DNA of 64,000 nt from Streptomyces sp. TG1A-60 (GCF_037201975.1 NZ_CP147520.1:3968001-4032000), one strand, 5' to 3'. Shown: positions 1 to 10,052, counted from the first letter of the stretch. Notes: generated from the sequence alone by a model not told the origin. A program made the numbers and translations.

Positions 1-129
1 GCATCCGCATGACCCACAGCGAAACACGACCGCCACCACCCCGCATCCCGACTTGCCCGCGGCCCGTGTCGGGTGTGCCCTGGTAGTCGGGACGCAGAGG
101 TGCGGGGGAGGGAAGAGAGGAGTGCTCCC

Positions 130-648
130 ATGGCTCAAGCGGCACCCACTCCGGGCGGGCGGTCGACGCCGGGCGGACCGGCGCCCACGGGCGGACCCAC
201 GACTCCGGGCACACGTCCCGACCCGGCCACCCGTGACGCCACACCCGGCACCACACCCGATGTCTTCAGCGAGCGCGCGCACACGCTCACGAACCGGATC
301 CTGCCCGTGGTCCTCGGCCTCGTCTACGGCTACTGGGCGGCGGCCGTCAGCCGCGACGCCGGCCCCATCACCGGCTGGAACCTCCTCTTCGGCTTCACGG
401 CCGCGTTCGTGTTCGCGGCACTCCACCTCGCCGTGCAGGCCGTCGCGCCCCGCCTGCGCCGCGAACCGCACGCCCTCCTCTGGGCCGCCTTCGCCGGCTG
501 CGCCTTCGGTTTCCTCTACAGCCAGGCCCCCCAGCACAGCGTGCTGCGCTCCGCGGCCATCTCCCTCGCTGTCGCCGCGGCGGTGTTCGCGGTGGCGTTC
601 TACCGCTACTACACGCACGAGGACGCGGAGGGCCACCGGCTGAAGTGA
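130..648 (+). CDS. Small integral membrane protein, function unknown
   Basis: The product is about 172 residues. An N-terminal stretch of about 45 residues rich in Pro, Gly and Thr is followed by four hydrophobic segments (roughly residues 60-78, 85-105, 117-133 and 140-158) and a short charged tail ending HRLK. I chose the ATG at 130 because a purine-rich site (GGGAGGGAAGAGAGG) lies just upstream and the preceding codons look non-coding. No enzymatic motif is visible. The next reading frame begins where this one stops. I recognise the general type (Streptomyces small membrane proteins) but no named family. Confidence 0.75.
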   Translation: MAQAAPTPGGRSTPGGPAPTGGPTTPGTRPDPATRDATPGTTPDVFSERAHTLTNRILPVVLGLVYGYWAAAVSRDAGPITGWNLLFGFTAAFVFAALHLAVQAVAPRLRREPHALLWAAFAGCAFGFLYSQAPQHSVLRSAAISLAVAAAVFAVAFYRYYTHEDAEGHRLK

Positions 649-767
649 GGCAGGGACGGACCCGCGGGCGGCCCGCCCTCCCCGTTCGGCTTGTCCTGTG
701 GGGCCATTCGCAGGCACGGGTGGCGGGAGCGTTCGCGTACGGGCGGGCGGCGGGCTTGCCTGGAGGG

Positions 768-1731
768 GTGTCCCACCGCGCTCGCGGCGCCCTGTCGGCC
801 GCGCTGACCGTGTTCGCCTGCCTGCTCACGCCGGTGGGCGCACTGGCCACGTGGGCGACGTACGAGATCGCGGACCGGACGCGGTACGAGGCGATCACGG
901 CACCCCTGGCCGCCGACCCCGACGTACGGGACACCCTCGCGGACGCGGTCGCCGCCGGGATCCTGCGCGAGGTCCGGGTGGGGCCGCCGCTGCGGGAGCC
1001 GGTAGGCGACTTCACGCACGAGGCGGCGCGCTCCTTCACCCGGACGGAGGCGTTCCGCACGGCGTGGCGCATGACGAACCGGGCGGCGCACGACGCGGTC
1101 CTGAAGGCGGTACGGGAGGAGGGCACGGACGGCGGGGGACGGACGGCGGGCGCGCTGCGGGCGGGCGGGGCGGGGCCGGGCGGGGCGAGGGGCGGCCGGT
1201 GACGCTCGACCTCGCGCCCATCGGCGAACGCGTCAAGCGGCAACTCGTGCGCGACCACGTGCCGTTCGCCCATCGCATCCCGGTCGCGCACACCGAGGTC
1301 GAGATCCTGTCGGCCGCGGAACTGGTACAGCTCAGGAAGGGGTATCGCGTGCTCGAAGTCGCCGCGTTCTGGCTCCCGGTCGGCGCTCTCGCACTGGCCG
1401 CCGGTGGCATCCTCGTCGCCACGCAGCGCCGCCGGGCCGTCTGCGCGACGGGCCTCGGCACGGCTCTGGGCGGCGCCCTCCTCGGCGTCGCCGTCGCGCT
1501 GGGCCGCCACCTCACCCTCGCCGACCTGCCCCCGGGCGTCCCCCCGAGGCCGCCGGCGCCGTCTACGACGCCCTCACCGCCACCCTCCGCACCGTGACCT
1601 GGGGCCTGCTGGGCCTGGGCACCACCATCGCCTGCGCCGCCTGGCTCACCGGCCACCTCGTACAACGTCGCCGAGCACCCGCAACGCCCCCGCCAGCTCC
1701 GACAGACCGACCGAACCGAGCCCGAGCCTGA
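768..1731 (+). pseudogene. Frame-broken integral membrane protein gene
   Basis: Three reading frames must be joined to give one plausible protein of about 320 residues: frame one from a GTG near 768 to about 1170-1200, frame two from about 1200 to 1545, frame three from 1546 to the stop at 1729-1731. The pieces contain an N-terminal membrane helix (ALTVFACLLTPVGALATW), a soluble middle part (ERVKRQLVRDHVPFAHRIP) and two C-terminal hydrophobic segments. Each joint equals the loss of one base, the second in a run of six C and the first in a G-rich tract. This may be a true pseudogene or two assembly indels in an intact gene. The start could also be the GTG at 645, which overlaps the upstream stop. 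Confidence 0.65.
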
Positions 1732-1831
1732 CGCAACGCCCCGCGGGAGCCGCCCCCGAGGACCCGCCGACCACGGACCCGCCCGACTCCCGCGGCCCCT
1801 CCCCCGGCCCGAGGAGGCACCGGGCCCGGGG

Positions 1832-2095
1832 GACCCCGCCCGCGACCGGTCGTCCCGCCGGGCCGCCGCCGCGCCCCACCCGGACCGCTCCGGCTCCGTC
1901 GGCCGTCCCGGCGTCTCGGGCTCCGTCGTCGGCGCCGACGACGCGTACACCCCCGTCAGCGACGCCGAGGCCCTGCACGCCGCCCTCCCCGACGCCACCC
2001 TGCACGTCGTCGACGGCGCCGCCCACCTGCCGAACCTGGAGCGGCCGGCGGAGTTCGACAAGGCGCTGGAGGACTTCCTGACCCGGCTGGACTGA
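1832..2095 (+). pseudogene. C-terminal remnant of an alpha/beta hydrolase
   Basis: The last 55 or so codons read as the end of an alpha/beta hydrolase. They contain VVGADDAYTPVSDA, which resembles the strand-then-acid segment carrying the catalytic Asp, and later GAAHLPNLERPAEFDKAL, the usual catalytic-His region. The nucleophile Ser elbow and everything N-terminal to it are missing; codons before about 1925 look degraded and Arg/Pro rich, and there is no start codon with a ribosome site. The stretch 1732-1831 shows nothing else. It sits directly after another broken gene, so this is a small decayed patch between two intact membrane-protein genes. Confidence 0.6.
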
Positions 2096-2213
2096 GCCCG
2101 GCCCGCCGGTCACGCCCGAGGGCCGCCTCACCCGTTCGGCCTCCACCGGGTGCGGCGCTCCCGCTACGGCGCGAGCATGCGGATGAGCTGTCCATCCGTC
2201 GGAGGAGGCCCTC

Positions 2214-2663
2214 ATGGCCCAGCACAGCACCACCCCGCGCCCGGACCCCGCCTCGCGGGAGACGCCGACGTCCGGGAAGGAGCCCGGCTCGTCGTGGGCC
2301 CTCGGCGGAATGGTCTTCGCCGGTGTCCTCATGATGGTCATCGGCGTCATGGGCATCCTCAACGGCATCGCGGGGATCGCCACGGACGACGTGTACACGA
2401 ACATCGGCGACTACGTGTTCGAGTTCAGCCTCACCGCCTGGGGCTGGATCCACCTGGTCATCGGGCTCGCCGTCCTGACCGTCGGCTGGGGCGTCCTGCA
2501 GGGCCGCGACTGGGCCCGCGCGATGGGCATCGCTCTGGCGTCCCTCTTCGCCATCGCGTACTTCATGTTCCTCCCCTACGCCCCCGTCTGGTCCACGATC
2601 TGCATCGCCATCGCGGTCTTCGTGATGTGGTCCCTGGCGACGGCCCCGGACCCGGCGCGGTAG
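2214..2663 (+). CDS. DUF7144-type four-helix membrane protein
   Basis: The 149-residue product has a hydrophilic N-terminus (about 28 residues) and four membrane segments, near residues 29-50, 72-95, 100-118 and 122-142. The phrases GWIHLVIGLAVLTVGWGVLQGRDWAR (helix two, loop and RDWAR turn, only partly quoted here) are typical of a common actinobacterial small membrane family. The ATG at 2214 follows GGAGGAGG at a good distance. Function is unknown for the family; it stands alone, upstream of an EEP-family gene 147 bases away. Confidence 0.8.
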   Translation: MAQHSTTPRPDPASRETPTSGKEPGSSWALGGMVFAGVLMMVIGVMGILNGIAGIATDDVYTNIGDYVFEFSLTAWGWIHLVIGLAVLTVGWGVLQGRDWARAMGIALASLFAIAYFMFLPYAPVWSTICIAIAVFVMWSLATAPDPAR

Positions 2664-2810
2664 CGAGCGACGCGGACGAACGCGGAAGAGCCCGGAGGTA
2701 CCCGTGCGAGGGCGAGTGCGGACCGTGCGCGTCCCGCTCCCCTCGCAACCTTCGCCCCGCCCACTCCGTCCTAGAGGAAGAACCCGGCGGCGAAGGGAAG
2801 GCATCGGCCC

Positions 2811-3860
2811 GTGGAGAGCACGACCATCGAGCGGCCGGAGCCGGCGCCGTCACCGGAACCACCGGCACGGCGCCCCCGGCACCGAGGCAGGGCACGGCTC
2901 GCCGCCCTGCTCCTCCTCGGCGTCACCGCCGTCGTCGCCTGCCGGGCGCTCGACACCGACGCCTTCACCCCGGTCACCCAGCTCCTCGCGTTCCTGCCCT
3001 GGCTCCTCGCGCCCACCGGCCTCGCCCTCCTCCTCGCCCTCCTCGCCCGCTGGTGGACCGGGCTGCTCTGGGGCGTCGTCGTGCTCGGCGCGCTCGCGTG
3101 GTTCATCGAGCCGTACGGCAGGGCGAGCGAGCCCGGCGGGACCGTGCTGGCCGAGGTGCGGGTGATGACGTCCAACGTGCAGCTCGGCCGGGGCACGGAC
3201 GCCCTCATCGACGCCGTACGCCGTGACCGCCCCGACATCGTCTTCGTCGAGGAGTGCGAGTACACCTGCTCGGCCGCCCTCCGCGACGCCTTCGGTTACC
3301 TCGACGACAACCGGGGCGGCGGCCCGGAGGACGCTCCCGACTACCCCCACCGCCAGGCCGTCGAGGGCTACGGCTCCACCGGCTCCGTCATCCTCAGCCG
3401 CTACCCGCTCAAGGCCGCCGACCCGATCCCCGGCACCATGGGCATGCCCGGTGCCGTGGCGGACATCGAGGGCCACCCCGTACGGCTGCGGCTGGCGCAC
3501 CCCATGCCGCCGCTGCCGGGCCAGTTGGACACCTGGCGGCGGGAGCTGGGCGCGCTGCGGGCGTACGCGGCGGCGGACACCCGGACCCCGACCATCATGG
3601 CCGGGGACTTCAACGCCTCCCAGGACCACGCCGCCTTCCGCGGCATCCTCGACACGGGTCTGAGCGACACCGCCCGCCTGGTCGGCGAGGACCGGAGGCC
3701 GACCTGGCCCGCCCGGACGACCCCGAGGATCGGCGCCCAGATCGATCACGTCCTCGTCTCGGCGAAGGACTTCTCCGCACGCGGGGTCCGCTTCCGGGAA
3801 CTGCCCGGCACCGACCACAACGCCGTCACCGCCGACCTCACCCTCCACCGACGCGGATGA
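2811..3860 (+). CDS. Membrane-anchored endonuclease/exonuclease/phosphatase (EEP) family protein
   Basis: The 349-residue protein has three N-terminal membrane helices (about residues 30-48, 52-80 and 83-100) followed by an extracytoplasmic EEP domain. Motifs in order: VMTSNVQLG (Asn of the first metal-site strand), IVFVEECEY (metal-binding Glu), GDFNASQDH (Asp and Asn of the catalytic centre), IDHVLVS and GTDHNAVTADL (the closing Asp-His motif). All key residues of this Mg-dependent phosphoesterase fold are present. The substrate cannot be inferred; family members cleave DNA, phospholipid or inositol phosphates. The start is GTG at 2811, after GGGAAGG. Confidence 0.85.
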   Translation: MESTTIERPEPAPSPEPPARRPRHRGRARLAALLLLGVTAVVACRALDTDAFTPVTQLLAFLPWLLAPTGLALLLALLARWWTGLLWGVVVLGALAWFIEPYGRASEPGGTVLAEVRVMTSNVQLGRGTDALIDAVRRDRPDIVFVEECEYTCSAALRDAFGYLDDNRGGGPEDAPDYPHRQAVEGYGSTGSVILSRYPLKAADPIPGTMGMPGAVADIEGHPVRLRLAHPMPPLPGQLDTWRRELGALRAYAAADTRTPTIMAGDFNASQDHAAFRGILDTGLSDTARLVGEDRRPTWPARTTPRIGAQIDHVLVSAKDFSARGVRFRELPGTDHNAVTADLTLHRRG

Positions 3861-3951
3861 ACCAGGGCGCCGCCCTCCACCGACACGCCAGCGGAACCGG
3901 TGCGGGCCGTCCTGCCCGACAGGAGGACGGCCCGCGTTCGCGTGTGCGCGA

Positions 3952-6012
3952 TCAGACGCCGATGTCGCAGCCGTCCGCGCGCCACACCGCGACGACCGCG
4001 GGGCGGACGTACTCGCCGGGGCCGTCGGGCCAGGTGCTCTTGGGGTTCTCGACGGAGGCACCGTCGACCTCGCCCGGGTGCTGGACCGCGACCAGGACAC
4101 GGCGGTCCTCGATGATCGGGCCACAGGTCTCGGCGCCGCTCGGCACGGTCAGGAACTGCTTCAGCTCACCGCGCCGCCCACCGCGCGTGGCGACACCGAA
4201 GAGCCCGTCGTGCGAGCCGAGCCGGGCGCCGTCGGTGGAGATCCACAGGTTGCCGTACGGGTCGAAGGCGACGTTGTCCGGGCAGGAGATCGGGCTGACG
4301 TCGTCCTTCGGGAAACCCGCGAAGTAGGTCGCCGGGTCCTCGGGGTCGCCCGCGACGAGGAACAGCAGCCAGCCGAACCTCGTGCTCTCGGGCCGGTTGC
4401 GGTGCTCGGTGAGTTCGAGGACCTGGCCGTGCTTGTTGGCGTTGCGCGGGTTGGCCTCGTCCGCCCCGGGGTGGGAGCCGACACCCCGGTTGGTGTTGTT
4501 GGTGAGGGCGACGTAGACCTTGCCGGTGACCGGGTTGGGCTCGATGTCCTCCGGCCGGTCCATCTTGGTCGCGCCGACCTTGTCGCCCGCGATCCGGGTG
4601 AAGACGAAGACCTCGTCGGCCGTCATCCCGTCCACGTGCGAGACGGCACCCCGGGCGGTCGCGGTGGCCAGCGGGATCCACTCACCGGCGCCGTCGAACT
4701 CGCCGTCGTCCGGCAGCCTGCCCGTGCCGTCGACCTCGATCGCCGGGGAGTCACCGGTGAGCTTGGCGACGTAGAGCGTGCCCTCGTCGAGCAGCGAGAG
4801 GTTGTGCTCGCGCACGGCCCGCGAGCCGCCCCGCTTCATCCGCTTGCTGCTGACGAACTTGTAGAAGTAGTCGAAGCGCTCGTCGTCACCCGAGTAGACG
4901 ACCGGCCGCCCGTCCGAGGTCAGCCGGATGGTCGCGGCCTCGTGCTTGAAACGCCCGAGCGCGGTGTGCTTGCGCGGCGTGGAGGACGGGTCGTACGGGT
5001 CGAGCTCGACGACGTACCCGAAGCGGTGCGGCTCGTTCGGCTCCCGGGCGACGTCGAACCGCTCGTCGAACCGCTCCCACTTGCGCTCCGAGGCGCCGGT
5101 GCCGAGGCCGTACCGCTTGTCCGTCGCACGGCTGCCGTTGGCGAAGTACTGGTTGAAGTTCTCCTCGCCGTGGAGGGTCGTGCCCCAGGGGGTCGTACCA
5201 CCCGAGCAGTTGTTGAGCGTGCCGAGCACCTTCCTGCCGGTCGGGTCGGCGGAGGTCCTGAGGAGGTCGGACCCGGCGGCGGGCCCGGTCAGCCGGAACT
5301 CGGTGGTGGCGGTGACGCGCCGGTTGAGGTGGTGCCGGGGCACGGCGGTGAGCCTGCCGGTGCGCCGGTCCTCCTCCACGACCACGGCGGACAGCCCGTG
5401 CGCCGCCCAGGCGACCTCGACCTGGTCACGGGTCGGGTTGGCGGCGTCGTACCCCCGGAACATGAGCATCTCGTCGGTGTACTCGTGGCTGGCGACCAGG
5501 AGCTTTCGGCCGCGCTCGCCGGGGAGCGGGAGCAGCGCCAGGAAGTCGTTGTTGTAGCCGAACTGGCCGGCCTGGGCCGCGCCCGTCTGGTTCTCCGGGT
5601 CGAAGGCGGGCGCACCGCGCAGGATGGGCTCCCCCCACCGGATGACGACGTTCTGCCGGTACCCCTCGGGGATGGTCACCGTGTCGGCGGTGTTGGGCTC
5701 GACGGCGGTGAACCGGAGCCCCCGGGCGGCCCTGCCTCTGCCCTTGCTGACGGCGGCTGCCGCGGGGGCCGCGGTGGCGGGCGGGGCGGTGCCGAGGGTG
5801 GTCGCCGTCCCGGCCGCGCCGGCCACGGTGACGACGGCGGCGGCCCTCATCACCGAGCGGCGGCTCAGCGCGGTCGCGATGACGTCGCCCACGTACTCGT
5901 TGGTGCTGGTGTTCGGCACCTCGTGGAAGCAGGCGTCACCACAGCGGAAACGACAGGTCAGGGCGGAACGGCCGCCGGGGTGCGAGCCGATCATGGGCAG
6001 CAGCTTGCGCAC
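3952..6012 (-). CDS. phoX: PhoX-family alkaline phosphatase (Tat-exported)
   Basis: The 686-residue product is a DUF839/PhoX phosphatase, a Ca/Fe-dependent secreted phosphomonoesterase that releases phosphate from organic esters. The N-terminus has three spaced Cys (20, 24, 28), then a twin-arginine motif SRRSVMR at 50-56 and an Ala-rich hydrophobic stretch ending near residue 82, so export by Tat is expected. Family phrases seen include YNNDFLALLP, LVASHEYTDE, NNCSGGTTPWGT, GEENFNQYF, RMDRPED-like KMDRPEDIEPNP and PDNVAFDPYGNLWISTDG. The start is GTG at 6012 with AAGGAG six bases upstream. A PHO box lies about 80 bases upstream, so induction by PhoP during phosphate starvation is likely. Confidence 0.93.
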   Translation of the reverse strand: MRKLLPMIGSHPGGRSALTCRFRCGDACFHEVPNTSTNEYVGDVIATALSRRSVMRAAAVVTVAGAAGTATTLGTAPPATAAPAAAAVSKGRGRAARGLRFTAVEPNTADTVTIPEGYRQNVVIRWGEPILRGAPAFDPENQTGAAQAGQFGYNNDFLALLPLPGERGRKLLVASHEYTDEMLMFRGYDAANPTRDQVEVAWAAHGLSAVVVEEDRRTGRLTAVPRHHLNRRVTATTEFRLTGPAAGSDLLRTSADPTGRKVLGTLNNCSGGTTPWGTTLHGEENFNQYFANGSRATDKRYGLGTGASERKWERFDERFDVAREPNEPHRFGYVVELDPYDPSSTPRKHTALGRFKHEAATIRLTSDGRPVVYSGDDERFDYFYKFVSSKRMKRGGSRAVREHNLSLLDEGTLYVAKLTGDSPAIEVDGTGRLPDDGEFDGAGEWIPLATATARGAVSHVDGMTADEVFVFTRIAGDKVGATKMDRPEDIEPNPVTGKVYVALTNNTNRGVGSHPGADEANPRNANKHGQVLELTEHRNRPESTRFGWLLFLVAGDPEDPATYFAGFPKDDVSPISCPDNVAFDPYGNLWISTDGARLGSHDGLFGVATRGGRRGELKQFLTVPSGAETCGPIIEDRRVLVAVQHPGEVDGASVENPKSTWPDGPGEYVRPAVVAVWRADGCDIGV

Positions 6013-6090
6013 AGCGCGCTCCTTGTTCCTCTTATGTGCCTTTTTGTTGTGAGCGCGACACTAGGGGTGCGCGCGTTCGAGAACGCGGAC

Positions 6091-6112
6091 GGAAGGTGAA
6101 CAGAGGGTGAAA
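6091..6112 (-). promoter_or_regulatory. PHO box (two 11-bp direct repeats) upstream of phoX
   Basis: On the minus strand the site reads TTTCACCCTCT directly followed by GTTCACCTTCC, two adjacent 11-base units that match the Streptomyces PhoP repeat (GTTCACC plus four variable bases) at 6/7 and 7/7 core positions. A TAGTGT hexamer at 6058-6063 could serve as the -10 region. The spacing fits PhoP acting at an otherwise weak -35 region. The rest of 6013-6264, between phoX and the divergent VWA gene, shows nothing else clear. Confidence 0.75.
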
Positions 6113-6264
6113 CTGCGGCAGTCGAGGCGGTGTTGACAGCGCCGGGTGACGGAGATAATGAAAGTCCCCGCCCCAGCCGAAGATCACCAAACCCGGCCGC
6201 TAACCTTACGTGTCCGTCCTGGCCAGGGATTGACGGGCTACAACTCACGCGAAGGGTTGCGCAC

Positions 6265-7959
6265 ATGGGCATTCTCTCTCTCCTGCGGAACGCGTTCGGC
6301 CGCTCACGCAAGGGGCGCGACTCGGTTCCTTCGCAGGAGGCGGAGCGGGTTTCCTTGAAGGAGACCGAACCGGTTTCCTCGCCGAAGGCCGAACCGAAGG
6401 CCGAACCGAAGGTTCCGGCCCCCTCGGCCGAGCCCGAGGCGACGGCCACCACCGCCGACCCCACCCCGGCCCCCTCCGTCGTCGATCTCGTCTCCGCGGC
6501 CTTCGACAACGTGACGGTGCCGAAGCCGCGAGTCGATGAACCTGCCGGGAGCAGGGCGGAGACGGAGGTAGAGCCGAAGGCCAAGGCTGAGGCTGAGGCT
6601 GAGCTGCCGGCAAAGGCGGAGGCGGAGACGCCGGTCGTCGAGCCTGAGCCCAAGGCGTCCGCCGAGTCCGAGGAGTCCGCTGCCGAGGTCAAGCCCGCGG
6701 CGCCGGCGGTCGAGGCTGAGCCGGAGCCTGCGGTCGAGGCGAAGGCCGAGGTAGAACCCGCGTCGTCGAAGACCGAGGTGGAGGCTGAGCCGGAGCCTGC
6801 GGACGAGTCTGTGGCACCGGTGGCCGAAGCGGAGCCGGAAGCGGAAGCGGACGCTGCGGCCGTAGCACCGGCCACCGAGCCGGAGCCGGTCGTGACGGCC
6901 GAGCCGGAGCCCGAGGCGGCTGCGAAAGCTGAGCCTGAGCCGGTGGCCGCGAAGGAGGCCGAGGCGGAGCCCGCGCCCGAGGTCGAGCCTGTGGCAGGGG
7001 CGGAGCCGGAGCCCGAGGCCGAGGCGGTTCCTGCCTCCCAGCCCGAGGCCGTCGTCAAGCCGGAGCCCGCGCCCGAGCCGGAAGCCGCGAAGGAACCGGA
7101 AGCCGCCCCGGAGCCCGAGCCGGTGGCCGCCTCCGAGCCCGAGGACGCCCCTGAGCCGGTGGCCGTTCCCGGACCCGTGGCGGCGGCCGTGGAAGCCACC
7201 CCCGAGCCCGCGGTCGCCGACGGCGACGGCACCCCGCGGGAGTCACCCGCACCCGACGACGAAAGCGGCACGGGTGGTGCGGTCGGACAAACGGACGTGA
7301 CCGAAGGCGGAGCCGAGGTCGCGGTGCCCGCGAGCCTGCGTTCCGCGTACGGCGCCGCACGGGCCGTACTCGACAAGCGGGACCTCGCAGCCGCCCGCGC
7401 CAAGGTGTACCTCGTGCTGGACAGGTCCGCGTCGATGCGGGCGTACTACAAGGACGGCTCGGCCCAGGCGCTCGGAGAGCAGACGCTGGCGCTCGCCGCC
7501 CACCTCGACCCCGAGGCCACCAGCGTCCCCGTCGTCTTCTTCTCGACCGAACTCGACGGCACCGGCGAGCTCACCCTCGACGCGTACGAGAACAAGGTGG
7601 ACGACCTGCACGCCGGACTCGGGCGCATGGGGCGTACCAGCTACCACGTCGCCGTCGAGGAGGTGCTCGCCCAGCACCGCAAGGCGGCGAAAGCCGGCAC
7701 CCCCGCACTGGTCGTCTTCCAGACCGACGGCGCCCCCGACGCCAAGACCCCGGCGAACCAGGCGCTCGCGGACGCCGCGAAGAACCACCCGGACGTCCAC
7801 TTCGCGTTCGTGGCGTTCGGTGACCCGGAGAACAGGGCCTTCGACTACCTCCGCAAGCTGAGGACGGACAACACGTCCCACTTCCTCGCCGGCGAGACCC
7901 CGCGGGAGCTGACGGACGCCGAGGTCTACGAGGGCCTGTTGGCGAACTGGCGCCCGTAG
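6265..7959 (+). CDS. VWA-domain protein with long Glu/Pro/Ala-rich region (TerF-like domain)
   Basis: The 564-residue protein starts [17 protein letters not shown], a basic amphipathic head that could bind membrane or nucleic acid. Residues about 35-350 are almost entirely Glu, Pro, Ala, Val and Lys in irregular EPEP/AEAE repeats and are probably disordered. A von Willebrand A domain fills about 375-560, with the metal-site motif DRSAS at 387-391, later FQTDGAPD and [15 protein letters not shown]. This domain resembles the TerF/tellurium-resistance VWA family, but no other ter genes are close by. ATG at 6265 is chosen because the conserved-looking head begins there; upstream codons look non-coding. 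Confidence 0.85.
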   Translation: MGILSLLRNAFGRSRKGRDSVPSQEAERVSLKETEPVSSPKAEPKAEPKVPAPSAEPEATATTADPTPAPSVVDLVSAAFDNVTVPKPRVDEPAGSRAETEVEPKAKAEAEAELPAKAEAETPVVEPEPKASAESEESAAEVKPAAPAVEAEPEPAVEAKAEVEPASSKTEVEAEPEPADESVAPVAEAEPEAEADAAAVAPATEPEPVVTAEPEPEAAAKAEPEPVAAKEAEAEPAPEVEPVAGAEPEPEAEAVPASQPEAVVKPEPAPEPEAAKEPEAAPEPEPVAASEPEDAPEPVAVPGPVAAAVEATPEPAVADGDGTPRESPAPDDESGTGGAVGQTDVTEGGAEVAVPASLRSAYGAARAVLDKRDLAAARAKVYLVLDRSASMRAYYKDGSAQALGEQTLALAAHLDPEATSVPVVFFSTELDGTGELTLDAYENKVDDLHAGLGRMGRTSYHVAVEEVLAQHRKAAKAGTPALVVFQTDGAPDAKTPANQALADAAKNHPDVHFAFVAFGDPENRAFDYLRKLRTDNTSHFLAGETPRELTDAEVYEGLLANWRP

Positions 7960-7999
7960 CCCGCTCGGAGAGCACGGAGAACCTTCCGCACATCGACCG

Positions 8000-8028
8000 A
8001 CAGGGCCCGGCACTACCCCGGGCCCTGT
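8000..8028 (+). terminator. Terminator hairpin after the VWA gene
   Basis: An 11-bp perfect stem (ACAGGGCCCGG / CCGGGCCCTGT) encloses a 7-base loop, 41 bases after the VWA stop codon and 65 bases before metG. There is no T run, as is usual in these genomes. Confidence 0.7.
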
Positions 8029-8092
8029 CCACGTAATCCTCCCGCCCGCAATCGGCGTGAGGGCGTTCCCCCGGGCCAGTAGGATTTCGCCC

Positions 8093-9700
8093 ATGGCGGC
8101 CACTGGATCCGAGAAGCAGGGCAGGAAGGCGTACTACGTCTCCACCCCCATTTATTACGTCAACGACGCTCCTCACCTGGGCCACGCCTATACGACCGTC
8201 GCAGGCGACGTGCTCACCCGCTGGCACCGTCAGCGCGGCGAGCGGGTGTGGTATCTCACCGGCACGGACGAGCACGGTCAGAAGATCATGCGCACCGCGG
8301 AGGCGAACGGCGTCAGCCCGCAGGAGTGGGCGGACAAGCTCGTCGACGAAGCCTGGAAGCCCCTCTGGGAACACCTGGAGATCGCGAACGACGACTTCAT
8401 CCGTACGACGGAGAAGCGTCACACGGACCGCGTCCAGGAGTTCGTCCAGGACCTCCACGACAAGGGCGAGATCTACAAGGGCGGCTACGAGGGCCCGTAC
8501 TGCGTGGGCTGTGAGGAGTACAAGCTTCCCGGCGACCTCATCGAGGCCGAGGACGGCACGAGGCTGTGTGCCATCCACAGGAAGCCGGTGGAGATCCTCA
8601 AGGAGGAGAACTACTTCTTCAAGCTCAGTGAGTACGGCGAGAAGCTGCTCGCCCACTACGAGGCGAACCCGGACTTCATCCAGCCCGAGTCGGCGCGCAA
8701 CGAGGTCGTGAACTTCGTCCGCCAGGGCCTCCAGGACCTCTCCATCTCCCGTTCCACCTTCGACTGGGGTGTCCCGGTCCCGTGGGACGACAAGCACGTG
8801 ATCTACGTGTGGATCGACGCGCTGCTGAACTACGCGACGGCGGTCGGCTACAACGAGAACCCGGAGAAGTTCGAGAACACCTTCCCCGCCGACGTGCACC
8901 TGGTCGGCAAGGACATCCTCCGCTTCCACGCGATCATCTGGCCCGCGATGCTGATGGCGCAGAACCTCCCGCTACCGGGCAAGGTCGCGGCCAACGGCTG
9001 GCTGATGGTCGGCGGTGAGAAGATGTCGAAGTCGAATCTGACGGGCATCAAGCCGCAGGACCTGACGTCGCACTTCGGTGTGGACGCGTACCGCTGGTAC
9101 TTCCTGCGCGCCATCGCGTTCGGCCAGGACGGCTCGTTCTCCTGGGAGGACTTCTCCGCCCGTTACACGAGCGAGCTGGCGAACGACTACGGCAACCTCG
9201 CGTCGCGCGTGGCCGCGATGGTCGGCAAGTACTTCGGCGGCACACTGCCGGAGGCGACGGCCGCAGGCGAGGCCGAGAAGGCGATCCAGGGCGGCCTGGC
9301 CGAGGCGGTGGCCGAGGCCGACCGCCGTATCGGCGACGACCTGGACTTCCAGGGCGGCATCCTGGCGATCTTCGACTTCGTGAAGCAGGTCAACGGCTAC
9401 ATCACGGAACAGGAGCCGTGGAAGGTGGCCAAGGACGATTCACCGGAGGGCCGGGCCCGCCTGGCGACGATCCTCTACACGGCCGCGGAGTCGCTCCGCG
9501 CGGTGGCGGTCCTGCTCAACCCGGTCATGCCGGACACCTCGCAGAAGCTCTGGGACTCCCTCGGCGCGGACGCCGTTCTCGGCGCGCTCTCCGACCAGAG
9601 GGTCGCAGACGCCGCCGCCTGGGGCCGGCTCCCGGCGGGCGCGACGGTCACCAAGGGCGCGGTGCTCTTCCCGCGTCTGGAGGAGAAGCCGAGCGCGTAG
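8093..9700 (+). CDS. metG: Methionyl-tRNA synthetase, KMSKS type
   Basis: The 535-residue enzyme charges tRNA-Met with methionine in the cytoplasm. The class I signatures are HLGH at 28-31 (HIGH box) and KMSKS at 310-314. The connective region carries CVGCEEYK near residue 141, and the C-terminal anticodon-binding part contains [10 protein letters not shown] and [13 protein letters not shown]. It lacks the C-terminal dimerising tRNA-binding extension of longer bacterial enzymes. ATG at 8093 starts the conserved [10 protein letters not shown] head. A second, only distantly related methionyl-tRNA synthetase follows within 360 bases. Confidence 0.96.
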   Translation: MAATGSEKQGRKAYYVSTPIYYVNDAPHLGHAYTTVAGDVLTRWHRQRGERVWYLTGTDEHGQKIMRTAEANGVSPQEWADKLVDEAWKPLWEHLEIANDDFIRTTEKRHTDRVQEFVQDLHDKGEIYKGGYEGPYCVGCEEYKLPGDLIEAEDGTRLCAIHRKPVEILKEENYFFKLSEYGEKLLAHYEANPDFIQPESARNEVVNFVRQGLQDLSISRSTFDWGVPVPWDDKHVIYVWIDALLNYATAVGYNENPEKFENTFPADVHLVGKDILRFHAIIWPAMLMAQNLPLPGKVAANGWLMVGGEKMSKSNLTGIKPQDLTSHFGVDAYRWYFLRAIAFGQDGSFSWEDFSARYTSELANDYGNLASRVAAMVGKYFGGTLPEATAAGEAEKAIQGGLAEAVAEADRRIGDDLDFQGGILAIFDFVKQVNGYITEQEPWKVAKDDSPEGRARLATILYTAAESLRAVAVLLNPVMPDTSQKLWDSLGADAVLGALSDQRVADAAAWGRLPAGATVTKGAVLFPRLEEKPSA

Positions 9701-9752
9701 TCACGAACGTGAGCGTGAGGGAGGTGACCGGGGCTCGGTCCCCCTCGCGTTC

Positions 9753-9854
9753 TCACAGCGCGGTGTTGACGGTGTCCTTCTTGGTCTTCGTGCCGAGCAG
9801 TTCCTGGGCTTCCGCCAGAGCCTCGTCGTCGACCTCGATGAGCAGCTTCGACAT
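9753..9854 (-). CDS. Truncated VapB-family antitoxin (33 residues)
   Basis: The short ORF encodes [20 protein letters not shown] followed by [13 protein letters not shown] and a stop. This is the ribbon-helix-helix N-terminal half of DUF2191/VapB antitoxins, whose typical length is 60-80 residues. The start has an excellent ribosome site (GGGGAGG, six bases before the ATG), so the peptide may be made, but the C-terminal toxin-binding tail is absent and no VapC toxin gene is adjacent. It lies antisense between the two methionyl-tRNA synthetase genes. Remnant of a toxin-antitoxin pair or a solitary DNA-binding mini-protein are both possible. Confidence 0.6.
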   Translation of the reverse strand: MSKLLIEVDDEALAEAQELLGTKTKKDTVNTAL

Positions 9855-10052
9855 ACAGACCTCCCCGATACAGACGTGCAGCACTCACGGTATATACCAG
9901 TGCGCGAGCGTCCACTCGCGACCCCGGACGGACGATCATTCCCGCCCGCCCCCGTCGACTACGATTCCAAGGTTCGTACGACGGCCCCGGCGGCACGGCA
10001 CAGCCGAAATCGACACCCGTCACCCCACGCAACGACCTGGGAGCAGCCCGCG

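Noticed and set aside
4078..6099. Plus-strand open frame of about 670 codons opposite phoX
   Set aside because: Composition is Val/Gly/Asp-rich shadow sequence and the minus-strand PhoX motifs are unambiguous.
9855..10052. T-box or other leader riboswitch before the second methionyl-tRNA synthetase gene
   Set aside because: No T-box core, specifier loop or antiterminator was seen.
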